This document shows, one piece after another, positions 50,101 through 56,099 of a DNA stretch of 64,000 nucleotides. Under the pieces are notes generated by a model. It saw nothing but the letters and a program-made list of their open reading frames with translations, ran no database searches and was not told the DNA's origin. Each line of letters opens with the position of its first letter. The stretch's first letter is position 1. Location of the stretch: positions 12,776,970 to 12,840,969 of the forward strand of contig CP099841.1 of the NCBI GenBank assembly GCA_030062745.1. Direction: 5' to 3'. This DNA is from Capitulum mitella (taxonomy: Eukaryota > Arthropoda > Thecostraca > Pollicipedomorpha > Pollicipedidae). The translations under genes were made by a program, and so were the position numbers.

Positions 50101-52317
50101 CAGATTTCGCTTCCGATTCCCTGGATGTGGAAGGCGAAAAACGCACGGCGGTATCAACGTTCATGACATCGTGCGGCTGGTCGGGGCTGGCTCAGTGTCC
50201 TGGGCGCTGTGCCCTGGAGGGTGACGGCCGCTGGCGGTGAAATGGAACGGGCCCGCAGCCGGATCACTGGCTCAAGTGGCGCCGCTGCGGGCATGTGTCG
50301 GGGCGGCCGGTTTCGCATCCACCTGTTGCTGGACAGCGGCCGCCGCCTATGACCGCCGGGCCCGACCGCACTGCCTTGGCGCAGGCGTGCCGTCCCCCCA
50401 CCCCCACCAGACAGAAACGGGGCGTGCGGAACCCGGCTCAGCCCTCCTGCGGCGATAGCCGGGAACTGTCCCTCCCGCGGCGGTATCCGGGACCTGTCCC
50501 CCCCCCCTGGAGACCGAAAGCCAGCAAAATGACCCTGACGTTAGCTCCGGGCGTCATTACGGCGAGAACAGCGGGCCGTTGGACCGTCCCGCTGTCTGCA
50601 CGTTTCTAAACCCCAGCTCAGCGGCTCATTCTGCAGCCGACATCCTGTGCGACTGCCAGCTCGCGGGGCATTCGCGACGGCTCACTGGCGGGCCGTCTCA
50701 TTCGACAGAACACGACTGCTCGGGTGCGAGCGCTGGGCCCAGCAGTCCAGCTTTCAGTTGAGACGGTGCGGCCGCGCACGGACGGTGAAAGTGGCCCCGG
50801 CCGGGGGCTTTCCGCGGCACTCACCTGCTGCCGCCAGCACCGCGAGCACCACCACCGGCGGAACGTTGACCATGCTGCCGACGCGCGTCCGGGAGACGCC
50901 GACCGTCCTCCGGTGTCGACGGCGCGCGACTGGCCGGCGTCGGCCGGCTCTCTCCCTCCGGCGGACGCTCCCGTCGCGCCAGAGCGGGCTCCAGCGGCGC
51001 AACGGTCCGATGGCGCAACGCGGCCTGGCCAGGGCGCGCTCGGCGACGCGGCCTGGTCGTCACTGGATTGGCCGCGCGGGTGCTGCTGGAGGGAGACAGT
51101 CGAACGAGATGGAGGGGGTTTGGGGGTCTTGTCGCCCGGGAACTTAATCACGCACGATTTTGGAAAAGGACGGCTGCACAGAGAAGGAGACAAGGGCGTC
51201 CACGGTTGGCCGCTTTGGACTGGATGGAAGTCATGGCTTGTAGTCCTGTCCCCACCTGACATCATCTTTTCTTCATTTAGTGTGGCCACGTGCTTGTCTG
51301 CTGTTTCCTAAAGTTTTCTCTGTTTAACCGTTTTTTTTCTGCCCGACAAGGTACGTGAAATGGAAAAAACGTCAATCGGGCGTCAGTAATCTAAAGAAGC
51401 TAAACAGATATGCTGATGATTACCGTACCAGCCCACGCTGTGAAGATGTTTGGTGTAAATGTTTTGTTACGATTGTTTCGGTGGCGGACTGGTCTCCGCG
51501 TTGCAGTGTTTTGTGACGGCGGGACGTCTCGGCTAACGGCCACCTCTGTCCGTGCGTTGCAGTGCCGTGCCCGCGACCCGGCTGCCCGGCCGTGGTGCGC
51601 GTGCTGGACCAGGAGCGCGCCCGGATGTGGTACGAGCTGCCGCGGATCGGCGTGCCGACCCGCTTCATCGTCTCGGGCACGGAGAGCCGGCTGGAGCGAG
51701 GCCTGAAGCGCGGCCTGCTCGGCCTGTTCTGCGCCGCGTGCGACGCGTGCGCGGCGCTCATGGTGGCCGGCCGCTGGACGACACTGGAGCCGCTGCTGCG
51801 CGCCGCCGACCGGCGCGACGGCTGGCGCGCCGTGCGCTCGCCGGCTGACCGCGCCGCGCTCTTCCTGCTCAGCCAGTACGTGTACGGCGAGCGGGAGCGG
51901 GCGGCCGGCGGCACGGAGCCGCCGCTCTCGCCGGCGCCGATCGAGGACTCGGCCCTGCTGCTCTGGCACCGCTCCGAGGCGGTCGGCTTCGCCACGCTGA
52001 AGCTGCGCGGCCAGCTGCTGGACGGCGGGCCCGAGTTCTTCGCCATGGACGTGCTGGACACGGTGTTCGTGCGGCGTGCCGTGCGCCGCCGCGGCCACGC
52101 CACGCGCCTGCTGGACCGGCTGCTGGGCGACCGGTGCAGCGCGCGGCTCGGCGTGACGCAGCCGTCGCCGGCCATGTGGCGGCTGCTGCTGCGCTACCTG
52201 CTGCGCCGGCCGCAGCTGCGCCCGTGCCTCTGGCAGGTGCAGTGGGCCGGCCACGAGGGCTTCCGCGTCAACGTGTGGCAGGAGCTGTGCCAGCGGCTGG
52301 CCCGGGAGCAGCTGTGA
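13169..52317 (+). CDS. FAM169-type gene with GNAT-like C-terminal domain (multi-exon model)
   Basis: Proposed exons: 13,169-13,317; 33,176-33,413; 37,627-37,735; 38,529-38,598; 51,563-52,317 (stop TGA 52,315). Each has consensus splice sites and each junction matches in phase (2, 2, 0, 1). The first four encode a basic helical segment and a Ser/Pro/Arg-rich, probably disordered region with an NLS-like [12 protein letters not shown]; the last encodes the whole conserved domain. In vertebrate FAM169 (FAM169A is the lamin-associated SLAP75) the domain is N-terminal with a long acidic tail after it; here it would be at the extreme C-terminus. The 33.2-kb exon needs a one-base shift to stay open, which may be a sequence error. 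The true 5' end is unknown: 13,211 has an ATG with an upstream in-frame stop, or more exons lie further left. Inclusion of the 13-kb exon is the least certain part. Confidence 0.45.
14234..14513. repeat. Foldback element enclosing a compound (TA)n/(CA)n microsatellite
   Basis: Left arm 14,234-14,290 (TCCGGCCGCC, GTCGACACG, ATCACCGAGCCAA) is the imperfect reverse complement of the right arm 14,443-14,513 (TTGGCTCGGTGAT, CGTGTCAAC, GGCGGCCGGA). Between them are about 55 bases of (TA)n, TACATG palindromes, then (CA)n and (CGCA)n. The microsatellite is thus the loop of a ~60-bp-stem hairpin. Open frames here are artefacts of the dinucleotide repeat. Confidence 0.6.
15103..16316. mobile_element. 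TTAA element family 2, copy 1 (piggyBac-like, non-autonomous)
   Basis: Bounded by TTAACCCG and CGGGTTAA, 1.21 kb. A GC palindrome lies just inside each end (GGGGGCAGTTGACTGCCCC on the left; a comparable GGTCAACTGCCCCC structure on the right). The inside is AT-rich with AGGTCA half-site clusters, including a palindrome TGCCTGACCTAGGTCAGG at about 15,270. It is inverted relative to the copies at 46,960 and 54,987. No transposase frame. Confidence 0.65.
16475..17125 (-). pseudogene. Candidate 3' exons of an unrecognised gene, partly decayed
   Basis: The terminal exon 16,738-16,475 follows a good acceptor (ATCACGTCTTCAG) and encodes 87 residues including [19 protein letters not shown] and [17 protein letters not shown], ending in TAA; an AATAAA lies only about 11 bases after the stop (16,464-16,459). 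Upstream on the same strand, 17,125-17,009 is open from an ATG (MESDPCTN), and the same frame continues after one TAA into [16 protein letters not shown] to a stop at 16,892. The internal stop suggests decay, a sequence error or a misread intron. No family recognised; a transposon origin is possible. Confidence 0.33.
18393..18536 (+). mobile_element. LINE reverse-transcriptase 3' remnant
   Basis: In frame to a TAA at 18,534 the sequence reads [18 protein letters not shown], then [20 protein letters not shown]. This matches the usual C-terminal signature of jockey/RTE/I-type LINE polyproteins (R-T-x-x-G-x-R-x-F-x-Y-R-A, followed by W/Y-N-x-L-P). Upstream protein is lost or frameshifted. About 240 bases of non-coding tail follow, ending near TAACTGAACTAAACGAAACT, as typical for such elements. 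Confidence 0.55.
19227..20447. mobile_element. TTAA element family 1, copy 1 (piggyBac-like, non-autonomous)
   Basis: Bounded by TTAACCCTATTTCCGG and CCGGGAATAGGGTTAA, 1.2 kb; the ends are inverted repeats of about 16 bases with TTAA outermost. GC palindromes lie just inside. The inside carries several AGGTCA/TGACCT half-sites (for example TTTTGACCTTGACCTGACC at about 20,083). The TTAA flanks and CCCT ends are the hallmark of piggyBac superfamily elements (established knowledge). No transposase is encoded. The intact arm at 21,741-22,129 preserves the pre-insertion sequence. Confidence 0.75.
21120..21430 (+). repeat. Dispersed repeat shared with 25,190-25,500
   Basis: Translated frames of this segment and of the minus strand at 25,190-25,500 resemble each other ([19 protein letters not shown] versus [19 protein letters not shown]), and the DNA matches as well (CATTAGCGT, CAACCACGGAAACC). 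I take this as an old transposon fragment, since neither copy has a complete frame. Confidence 0.5.
22380..25185. other. Non-coding stretch with GATTCCG-rich repeat pair
   Basis: No gene supported. At 23,055-23,215 and 23,570-23,770 the sequence is dominated by degenerate GATTCCG/CGGAATC words and the two blocks look like diverged copies flanking about 350 bases, as in the ends of a degenerate transposon. The rest shows no clear structure. Confidence 0.35.
25190..25500 (-). repeat. Dispersed repeat, second copy
   Basis: Minus-strand counterpart of 21,120-21,430. A 184-codon open frame (25,168-25,722) overlaps it but includes G- and C-homopolymer-encoded proline runs and no recognisable domain, so I do not call it a gene. 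Confidence 0.45.
26560..27000. repeat. Degenerate tandem repeat of about 155 bp
   Basis: AGGACTGAAGTG recurs at about 26,709 and 26,863, and GGTCAAGG/TGAGGTCAG words recur between, suggesting two to three diverged units. Similar in word content to the array at 63,170-63,600. From 27,000 to 30,490 I see no supported gene; 27,390-27,670 looks like another dispersed repeat ending in a GGGTGTC...GGACACC hairpin. Confidence 0.3.
30782..30981 (+). promoter_or_regulatory. Candidate promoter and non-coding first exon in a GC-rich island
   Basis: Within a GC/CpG-rich island (30,490-30,980), a TATA-like CTAAAAG at 30,781 is followed 24 bases later by TCAGTC (30,805-30,810), a match to the arthropod initiator. 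A strong donor GAT/GTAAGT follows at 30,981/30,982. This fits a first exon of about 175 bases. No ATG frame in it joins the 33,176 exon in phase, so it would be a 5' UTR or belong to another transcript. Confidence 0.35.
31545..31825. repeat. Tandem repeat of about 90 bp, three units
   Basis: Units start at about 31,547, 31,637 and 31,728 with AATTCAGTTGTT(C/G)(A/C)AAGTTTTTG or a diverged form, and each contains GATATT(T/G)A, a CATAG/CATAAT word and ACTGA(A/G)TAC. AT-rich and non-coding. Confidence 0.6.
33176..33413 (+). CDS. Candidate exon: disordered, basic region with NLS-like cluster; apparent frameshift
   Basis: A textbook acceptor (CTGAC branch-like site, pyrimidine tract, CTACCGGCAG) precedes 33,176 and a strong donor (AAATG/GTGAGT) follows 33,413. 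The first part is coding-like in one frame ([17 protein letters not shown]); the rest in the frame one base later ([17 protein letters not shown], then Ser/Pro/Ala-rich), where almost every third base is G or C. Removing one base near 33,230 would make the exon fully open and in phase on both sides. The entry phase matches the 13.2-kb exon and the exit phase matches 37,627. Confidence 0.45.
33415..36120. other. Intronic or intergenic stretch without supported genes
   Basis: AT-rich sequence with short unlinked open frames and no splice-bounded coding blocks. At 35,860-36,010 the string CCCCAGTAAGCTC recurs several times, a small degenerate repeat that mimics splice sites. Confidence 0.3.
36127..36471 (+). 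CDS. Exon-like open frame, unrecognised
   Basis: Follows an excellent acceptor (GCTCCCGTTCCCCTGTGCAG) and stays open for 114 codons to a TGA (ends VLDVVQ); the peptide is of mixed composition, starting [16 protein letters not shown] possible earlier donor is GATCAG/GTGGCT at about 36,195. Its phase does not fit between the 33,176 and 37,627 exons, so it is not part of that transcript as modelled. No domain is recognised. Confidence 0.22.
   Translation, partial: SLVWIDASLKVNCNGTEASALDQVAPGPGPQSVTRCRPDEGCSSKPDVVSGLRTDELGTEKDGSIVADRRTVGPRPEMPTVTEMHRVSYMTLVILSGGRVAGRSSLFDVLDVVQ
37627..37735 (+). CDS. Candidate exon of the FAM169-type gene
   Basis: A long pyrimidine tract (CTCTCTCTCTCACGCTCTCTCT, in part) and GTGCAG precede it; the donor is CCAAG/GTAAGG. 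After one base completing a Trp codon from the 33.2-kb exon, 36 codons encode an Arg/Pro/Thr-rich stretch and then [14 protein letters not shown], probably a short helix. Third positions are nearly all G/C. Exit phase 0 matches the next exon. Confidence 0.5.
38139..38262. repeat. Compound microsatellite (TA)n / (TACATA)n / (TG)n
   Basis: About 40 bases of (TA)n, TACATATATATATGTA palindromic words, then GTATATGTATATG and (TG)n. The overlapping frames that read IYIYIY on both strands are artefacts. Confidence 0.85.
38529..38598 (+). CDS. Candidate exon of the FAM169-type gene (acidic/polar linker)
   Basis: Acceptor CTGTCGCTGTCCCCAG ends at 38,528; donor TTCGAGG/GTGAGT follows 38,598. The exon encodes [19 protein letters not shown] and GGFE, then one base that completes a Val codon with the first two bases of 51,563. 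The same frame is open upstream to 38,334, so an earlier acceptor is possible. Confidence 0.5.
39366..40066. repeat. 22-bp minisatellite array, about 31 units
   Basis: Two main unit types, CCTCCGTACGAGACGCTCTG+AT and CCTCCGTATGGGACGCTCCG+AC, alternate in partly ordered higher-order blocks (one block at 39,541-39,640 recurs at 39,719). Because 22 is not a multiple of three and the unit has no stop on the minus strand, all three minus frames are open for 250-360 codons. One unit near 40,019 has an extra base. It lies in the last intron of the FAM169-type model. Confidence 0.9.
40226..41165. mobile_element. TTAA element family 1, copy 2 (inverted, truncated)
   Basis: Begins TTAACCCTATTCCCGGCAGG with the GC palindrome GGGCGGAATCCGCCC and is the reverse complement of copy 1 from its right end, including the AGGTCA-rich block at about 40,555-40,580. 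It breaks off at about 41,165, where homopolymer-rich sequence begins, so the second terminus is missing. Confidence 0.7.
41166..41360. other. Homopolymer-rich block, probable assembly artefact
   Basis: Long runs of T, A, G and C follow each other with almost no complexity, starting exactly inside the TTAA element. No biological repeat of this form occurs elsewhere in the window. Low-quality long-read consensus is the simplest reading. Confidence 0.55.
42073..44385 (-). CDS. Ly6/uPAR-family GPI-anchored protein (gene B)
   Basis: Exons read leftwards: 44,385-44,331, 42,947-42,820, 42,662-42,569, 42,260-42,073 (stop TGA). All have GT/AG sites and phases 1, 0, 1 that agree, giving 154 residues. 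Residues 1-18 form a signal peptide ([17 protein letters not shown]). The mature part starts SLLCYVC, has ten cysteines (five potential disulfides), one N-glycosylation site (NIS) and the family's closing CPCPGALCN; an Ala/Leu-rich hydrophobic tail ending LLGLAWRL is a GPI-attachment signal. It should be a membrane-anchored extracellular protein of the three-finger fold; its partner is unknown. Relatives in arthropods include quiver/sleepless-like regulators. Intron 1 holds a 30-bp minisatellite. Gene A lies 1.6 kb upstream in the same orientation, so the two are probably tandem paralogues. Confidence 0.82.
42310..42475. promoter_or_regulatory. Cluster of TGACG/TGACGTCA words in a Ly6 intron
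   Basis: At least eight TGACG or CGTCA words occur in about 165 bases, including full palindromes TGACGTCA at about 42,320 and 42,414 and the repeated ACCGTCACACCGTGACG. TGACGTCA is the CREB/ATF binding consensus (established knowledge). The block lies just 3' of gene B's last acceptor on the plus map (within its last intron) and could be a degenerate tandem repeat as much as an enhancer. Confidence 0.35.
43536..44125. repeat. 30/31-bp minisatellite, about 19 units
   Basis: Unit close to CCGACCATCCGCCGACACAT followed by TCC(C)ATCAC(A/G)G; 30- and 31-base versions alternate, so plus-strand frames shift between [14 protein letters not shown], [14 protein letters not shown] and [13 protein letters not shown] readings. 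Entirely inside intron 1 of gene B. Confidence 0.9.
44617..44812. repeat. GAGCTC-rich degenerate repeat upstream of Ly6 gene B
   Basis: GAGAGCTCGGCGAGCTGACGA-like units of about 22-25 bases recur around eight times. The repeated word AGCTCGGCGAGCT is itself close to palindromic. It lies 230-430 bases upstream of the gene B start codon. Confidence 0.6.
46028..50873 (-). CDS. Ly6/uPAR-family GPI-anchored protein (gene A)
   Basis: Exons read leftwards: 50,873-50,825, 46,618-46,430, 46,215-46,028 (stop TAG), all with GT/AG sites and phase 1, giving 141 residues. Exon 1 is a 16-residue signal peptide ([16 protein letters not shown]). The mature domain begins SEPLRCYAC and has ten cysteines, including [14 protein letters not shown] in mid-domain and the terminal [13 protein letters not shown] is a possible N-glycosylation site. 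The C-terminus is a hydrophobic [13 protein letters not shown] tail, a GPI signal. Expected fold and location: three-finger domain on the outer membrane face; ligand unknown. The last exon is 188 bases with the same phase as the last exon of gene B, which supports a duplication. The 4.2-kb intron 1 contains two TTAA elements. The start codon is preceded by GC-rich sequence likely to be 5' UTR/promoter. Confidence 0.85.
46960..47958. mobile_element. TTAA element family 2, copy 2
   Basis: Starts TTAACCCGCGGCCGACTGTC and ends GTCCGGGGCGGGTTAA. Internal words match copy 1 in reverse (GGTCTCATTTTTAG, ATTTTGACGGCGGTGCATTTTG, AGGTCAGAATTTTAACACATGATG). About 1.0 kb, shorter than the other copies. 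It sits in intron 1 of Ly6 gene A. Confidence 0.65.
48419..49635. mobile_element. TTAA element family 1, copy 3
   Basis: Starts TTAACCCTATTCCCGGAGGG and ends CTGCCGGGAATAGGGTTAA; same orientation and structure as copy 1 and 1.2 kb long. It preserves the same AGGTCA/TGACCT clusters (for example TTTTGACCTTGACCTGACC at about 49,276). It sits in intron 1 of Ly6 gene A. Confidence 0.75.
50874..51562. other. GC-rich region upstream of Ly6 gene A; intron end of the FAM169-type gene
   Basis: Both strands have open frames here because of the high GC content, but none has splice support or a recognisable motif. It probably contains the promoter and 5' UTR of gene A on the minus strand and ends with the strong acceptor GTCCGTGCGTTGCAG for the plus-strand exon at 51,563. 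No TATA box is evident. Confidence 0.35.
51563..52317 (+). CDS. Terminal exon encoding a complete FAM169-type (GNAT-like) domain
   Basis: Acceptor GTCCGTGCGTTGCAG at 51,562; stop TGA at 52,315. The 250 residues follow the FAM169A/B domain from end to end: an N-terminal strand block ([15 protein letters not shown]), [54 protein letters not shown] and [14 protein letters not shown]. The R-R-R-G-H-A segment corresponds to the acetyl-CoA pyrophosphate loop (R/Q-x-x-G-x-G/A) of GNAT enzymes, so residual acyl-CoA binding is conceivable, though activity is not established for this family. Vertebrate FAM169A associates with lamins at the nuclear rim. Third positions are almost all G/C. A GTG at 51,562 spanning the splice site is not the start: the exon is internal to the protein, entered with a one-base overhang that fits 38,598. 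Confidence 0.85.
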
Positions 52318-52869
52318 CGGGCCCGCGAGCTGCTACGCCGCAAGCTGTGAGCGGCGGCCCGGGCTCGAACCGCAGCCGTCCGGCGCCCGGACGGCCTCGG
52401 CGCTGCGGTCCGACTGCTCGGACAAGGCAGATCTGAAAGGCGTGTGACGCGGGCTCAGTCGAGTCTCGGCGCTGCGCCGGTGTGCGGCAGTGTCTCAAGC
52501 AATGCTAACTCAGCGAACCAGAGAGATATCGTCATCAGAGCTATCCCGAGTCGTAGGCGGCGTGCTGCGGCTCCGCCGTCGAGTTGGCGGCGGGCCGTCG
52601 GGTGCCGCGTTACTCTCATCGTTGCGCCATATCGCGTTGCCCGTCGGGCGAGTCCTCCCTGTTACCCCCGCAGCGGAGATCACGAGCTTTCCGTCGTCCG
52701 TGTTTTGCTGTGTATATGACCTGAACCGACTGGAAGGCTGTGCGGGTGACGCGCACGGGGTCCTGTGGCGGGCCGGCGATGCGCCGCCGGCCGGGCGCCC
52801 GTCTGTGGTGGCTGGTGAACTACTGGCACGTCCATATCTTCCTCTCCGTGTCCCGATCTGCCTGTGCCT

Positions 52870-53040
52870 CGCCGTAACTCCATCCCTTTGTCTCGGTCTC
52901 TGTCCTTTTTATCCCTATTTCCGTCTCTCTCCCTCTCAAGTTGTCTCTCTCTGTCTGTCCCACTCCGTCCATCTCTGCCCTTGTGCGTGTCGCTCTTCAT
53001 CTGTCTCTGTCTCTCCCTGTTGTTGCCCTGTCCCTGTCGG
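52870..53040. repeat. Pyrimidine-rich low-complexity sequence
   Basis: Degenerate (CT)n/(TCTG)n sequence such as TCTCTCTCTGTCTGTCCC. The long minus-strand frame across it (52,680-53,306), rich in RERDR, is a product of this composition. Confidence 0.6.
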
Positions 53041-53739
53041 CGGGCGTACCCGTGGCTGTGTCCGTGGCGGTGACCGGGGTGCCATCTGGCGGCGCTCCGG
53101 TGCGCCGGAACACCTGTCTCGCTGCGGCTGTGAGTGGGCGCCTGTGCGCATTTTGTAGCCTGTTTCTTCCGTGACGTCATCTCTGCGCGGTCGGCGCTCG
53201 TTTCTGGGAACTGGGCCCAAGGAGAGGCACTCGTTTTCTTCTCGGTGTGCGGCGCAGAAACTTTGGCTCGTGTAAGGTCGATGGTGCATTGTACATACGC
53301 AGTCATCGAGGGATTTTAGCGGAAGCGGTGGCTGTGTTCTCTCATGTGAACGACGACGTCTCAGTACAATACAGAATCACATCTTCGTTTGAGTTTTCAG
53401 CGGCCAAGGCGTGCATGAGGCCGTCGGAACGGCGTTTAGTGTTCAGCGACTATGCGTTGACCACTGTCTCATTTCGAAGGACGGGGCATGGTCTTCATCG
53501 CTGGCCTTTCCCACGAACACACTGCACGATTGGAATGAACAGACGCAGTTGAGCAAACACGCTTACTATGGTCAACAACACCACTTACACCGATCGTGAT
53601 ATTAAATGTCTCGGGAAAGAAGAATTGGTACAAAAGATCGGGATGTAGCGTGGGCCAGATGAACCGGCGAACTAATTGGAAGCTTCTAGCTCGTAGCCGT
53701 GTGGGATCCAGGCGCGGGTACAGGGGGGGGGGCACCTAC

Positions 53740-54980
53740 CGAGGCCTGAGAAGTGGCCCTCTCAGGCTGGGCCAGAAGGAGCTCTTCTCAGGCTCAAAAG
53801 GAGCCCCAAACGGGCCCCGTAAGAGCTTCACGGGGTTTCTGTACTCTTGATGAAACCAAGTGGTCTCCGGGAGGGTTAGATGACCCCTGAGGCGCAAAGA
53901 AGGGCCCATGAAGCTCCCAAAGGGCCCGTGAGGCCACAACAGGACCCCAACACGGCAGATTGCCCCTGAGACCGCCAGCAGGGTCACAAGGCCCCTGAGA
54001 CGGCCAAGATGAGGACTGGGTCCCTAAGATGGCATAGGGGCCCCTGGAGTGTCATAGGGGCCTTAAATGCCACACGGACCTGTGCGGGAGGTTCCTGATG
54101 TTCTCAAAGGGCCTCCGGGAGGGTAAATAAAACTCGGAGACGGCAAGTTGGCCCCCAAGATAGGTAGTAGAGCCCCTAAAACTCTCCAAGGGTCCCCAAA
54201 ACCACAAGAGGGGCTCTAACACAGCAAAAGATCCATGAGACCGCTAAAAGTGCCAGAGACGTCAAGAACTTAAAAGGATGCCTAACACGGCATAAGAAAA
54301 CCCACGGTCAGCCAGAGGAGTCCCCTGAACAGGGATTCATCAGTGACATGATTGAGAAGGGCCCTAAATGGGCTCTGCTGTTTTTTTTTGAAAACCTGAG
54401 GGTTTTTGATGCAGTCTAAGGGCTCCAGGAAGGCCATCTAGGTCCTGAGACGGCAAGATGGGCCCCTACAGGGCAGGTGGCCCCTGATACCTCCAAAAAT
54501 GTCGGACGGCCCGGCCAGACGAAGATTATAAGAAAACCTCTGAGACGGTATGGGGCCCAGGACGGCCAGAGGGCCCCCGAGTGTGTTAGGCTGGCTCCTG
54601 GCACGAAACAGTCCCATTGAGACTGCCAGTGAGGTCCCTGAAGTGCTCATAAAGGCCCCTGATATGACTAAAGAGGCCCTACGACTTTCAGATATACCCC
54701 ATGTAACAGGGGAAGGCCCCTGCTACCTGATACAGTCATGCTTACGTCTGGAGACGTTCAGATGGCCCATGACGCTGCACGGGAGCCCTGAAATCGCCAG
54801 GTCTTTTATAACTGCCAGAGGGCCCCTGAGACGGCATTAGGGGCAGCAAGGATAGAAGGGAGTCCACTGAGACTGCTAGAGAGGGCCATTTGAGACTTCT
54901 AACCAGCCTTCTTAAGTAATAGGGGCCCCTGAGACGATCACGGAGGTCCCTGAAACTGACAAACCCTGAGACATCCAGAT
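53740..54980. repeat. Degenerate GGCCCCTGAGAC repeat field
   Basis: The word GGCCCCTGAGAC(G/C)GC or close variants (GTCCCTGAGA, GGCCCCTAAAAC) recurs about every 25-35 bases for 1.2 kb, with intervening CAAGATGG/CAAGAGGG. It is an old, highly diverged minisatellite in a purine-biased orientation. No coding frame survives more than about 95 codons. Confidence 0.6.
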
Positions 54981-54986
54981 AGTTCC

Positions 54987-56094
54987 TTAACCCGCGCACG
55001 ACCGTCGGTCCGTTTCAAACACGGGCGGCGGGGGGGCAGTCGGCCGCCCCCCCTCTAACTCACGAACGGTTGGTCGCACGATAAAAATAAGTACACCGTT
55101 GGAAAGCTTGTGACGAGTAGAGTTCGCAACTGGTCTCATTTTTAGTTTTAGATAATATGTGAGCAATTTACGCCCTATATATATGTTTTCTCATAGCCGA
55201 CTGCATGAGACCGAGAAATGGCCTAAATCTCAAGGACTGTGATTAAAAACGCTTAGGTAAAGACACCAGCGCACAAGTAAAGGTCTGCGGATGACGATAC
55301 ACGTCTAATTTCCCAGATTTGATCAATATATACGCCGAAACGTTGAGTTAAAGACACGGCATTTCACGCGGTAGCTGCTAGGCGTGCGCTGCTGCCGTAT
55401 GCAGTCACAAATTGACGGGAACTAATTTTAGCGCTCCTTTATCTTCGCGAAAAGAGACGATCTTTGTATATTTCAATCATCTTGGAGGTGATTGTGACTG
55501 TTTTCCATGCTTAAATTTGGGAAAAATTCATTAGTTACCAATCTACAAAATTGGCGGAGCTTTATTGGCGACAGCCTGTTTATTTCCAAATTATGCTATT
55601 TTTCGAACTTTCTGGGCTTCCTGGTATTACTTACCAGGAATTCTGTGCAAGCTAGTTCTGCCATTTTCTACCCATTCTGAGTAATTCATCGCCGATTTTG
55701 ACGGTGGTACATTTTGGCTCACTACAGTTATTCGTGACCCAACCTCAGCTTAAAAATGGGCTTGAGCTTAGGTCAATGACCCGGAAAATTCCGAAAAATG
55801 TGAGATAGCAGATTTGTTGCATCTATCACGTTCACTAATCCCTGAAAGTGTTTTTGGCGACATCTTGTTTTGCGAAAAAGTTAGAGGGCGCTAAACCTTT
55901 TTGACATAGGTCTGTTTGACCTGACCTAGGTCAGGCACCTGACCTGCCCTGAGGTCAAAATTTTGACACGAGATGTAAAATTGATGAGGCAAAAGGTACA
56001 CGAAGTTTCGTGACTCTGTGTTTGTTCGTTCTCTCGCAATCTCAGAAAAACTTCAGGGGGGCAGTCAACTGCCCCCCAGTCGGGGACGGGTTAA
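54987..56094. mobile_element. TTAA element family 2, copy 3
   Basis: Starts TTAACCCGCGCACGACCGTC and ends AGTCGGGGACGGGTTAA, 1.1 kb. Read in reverse it matches copy 1 almost along its whole length, including ATTTTGACGGTGGTACATTTTGG, the palindrome CCTAGGTCAGGCACCTGACC region at about 55,925 and terminal GGGGGGCAGTCAACTGCCCCCC. No transposase. Confidence 0.7.
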
Positions 56095-56099
56095 AGAGG

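Noticed and set aside
51400..52254. Minus-strand frames of 251 and 284 codons
   Set aside because: Shadows of the FAM169-type exon; the plus-strand frame has the conserved domain and splice signal.
52680..53306. 208-codon minus-strand frame rich in Arg-Glu-Asp
   Set aside because: Produced by the pyrimidine-rich low-complexity stretch; composition-driven, with no splice sites.
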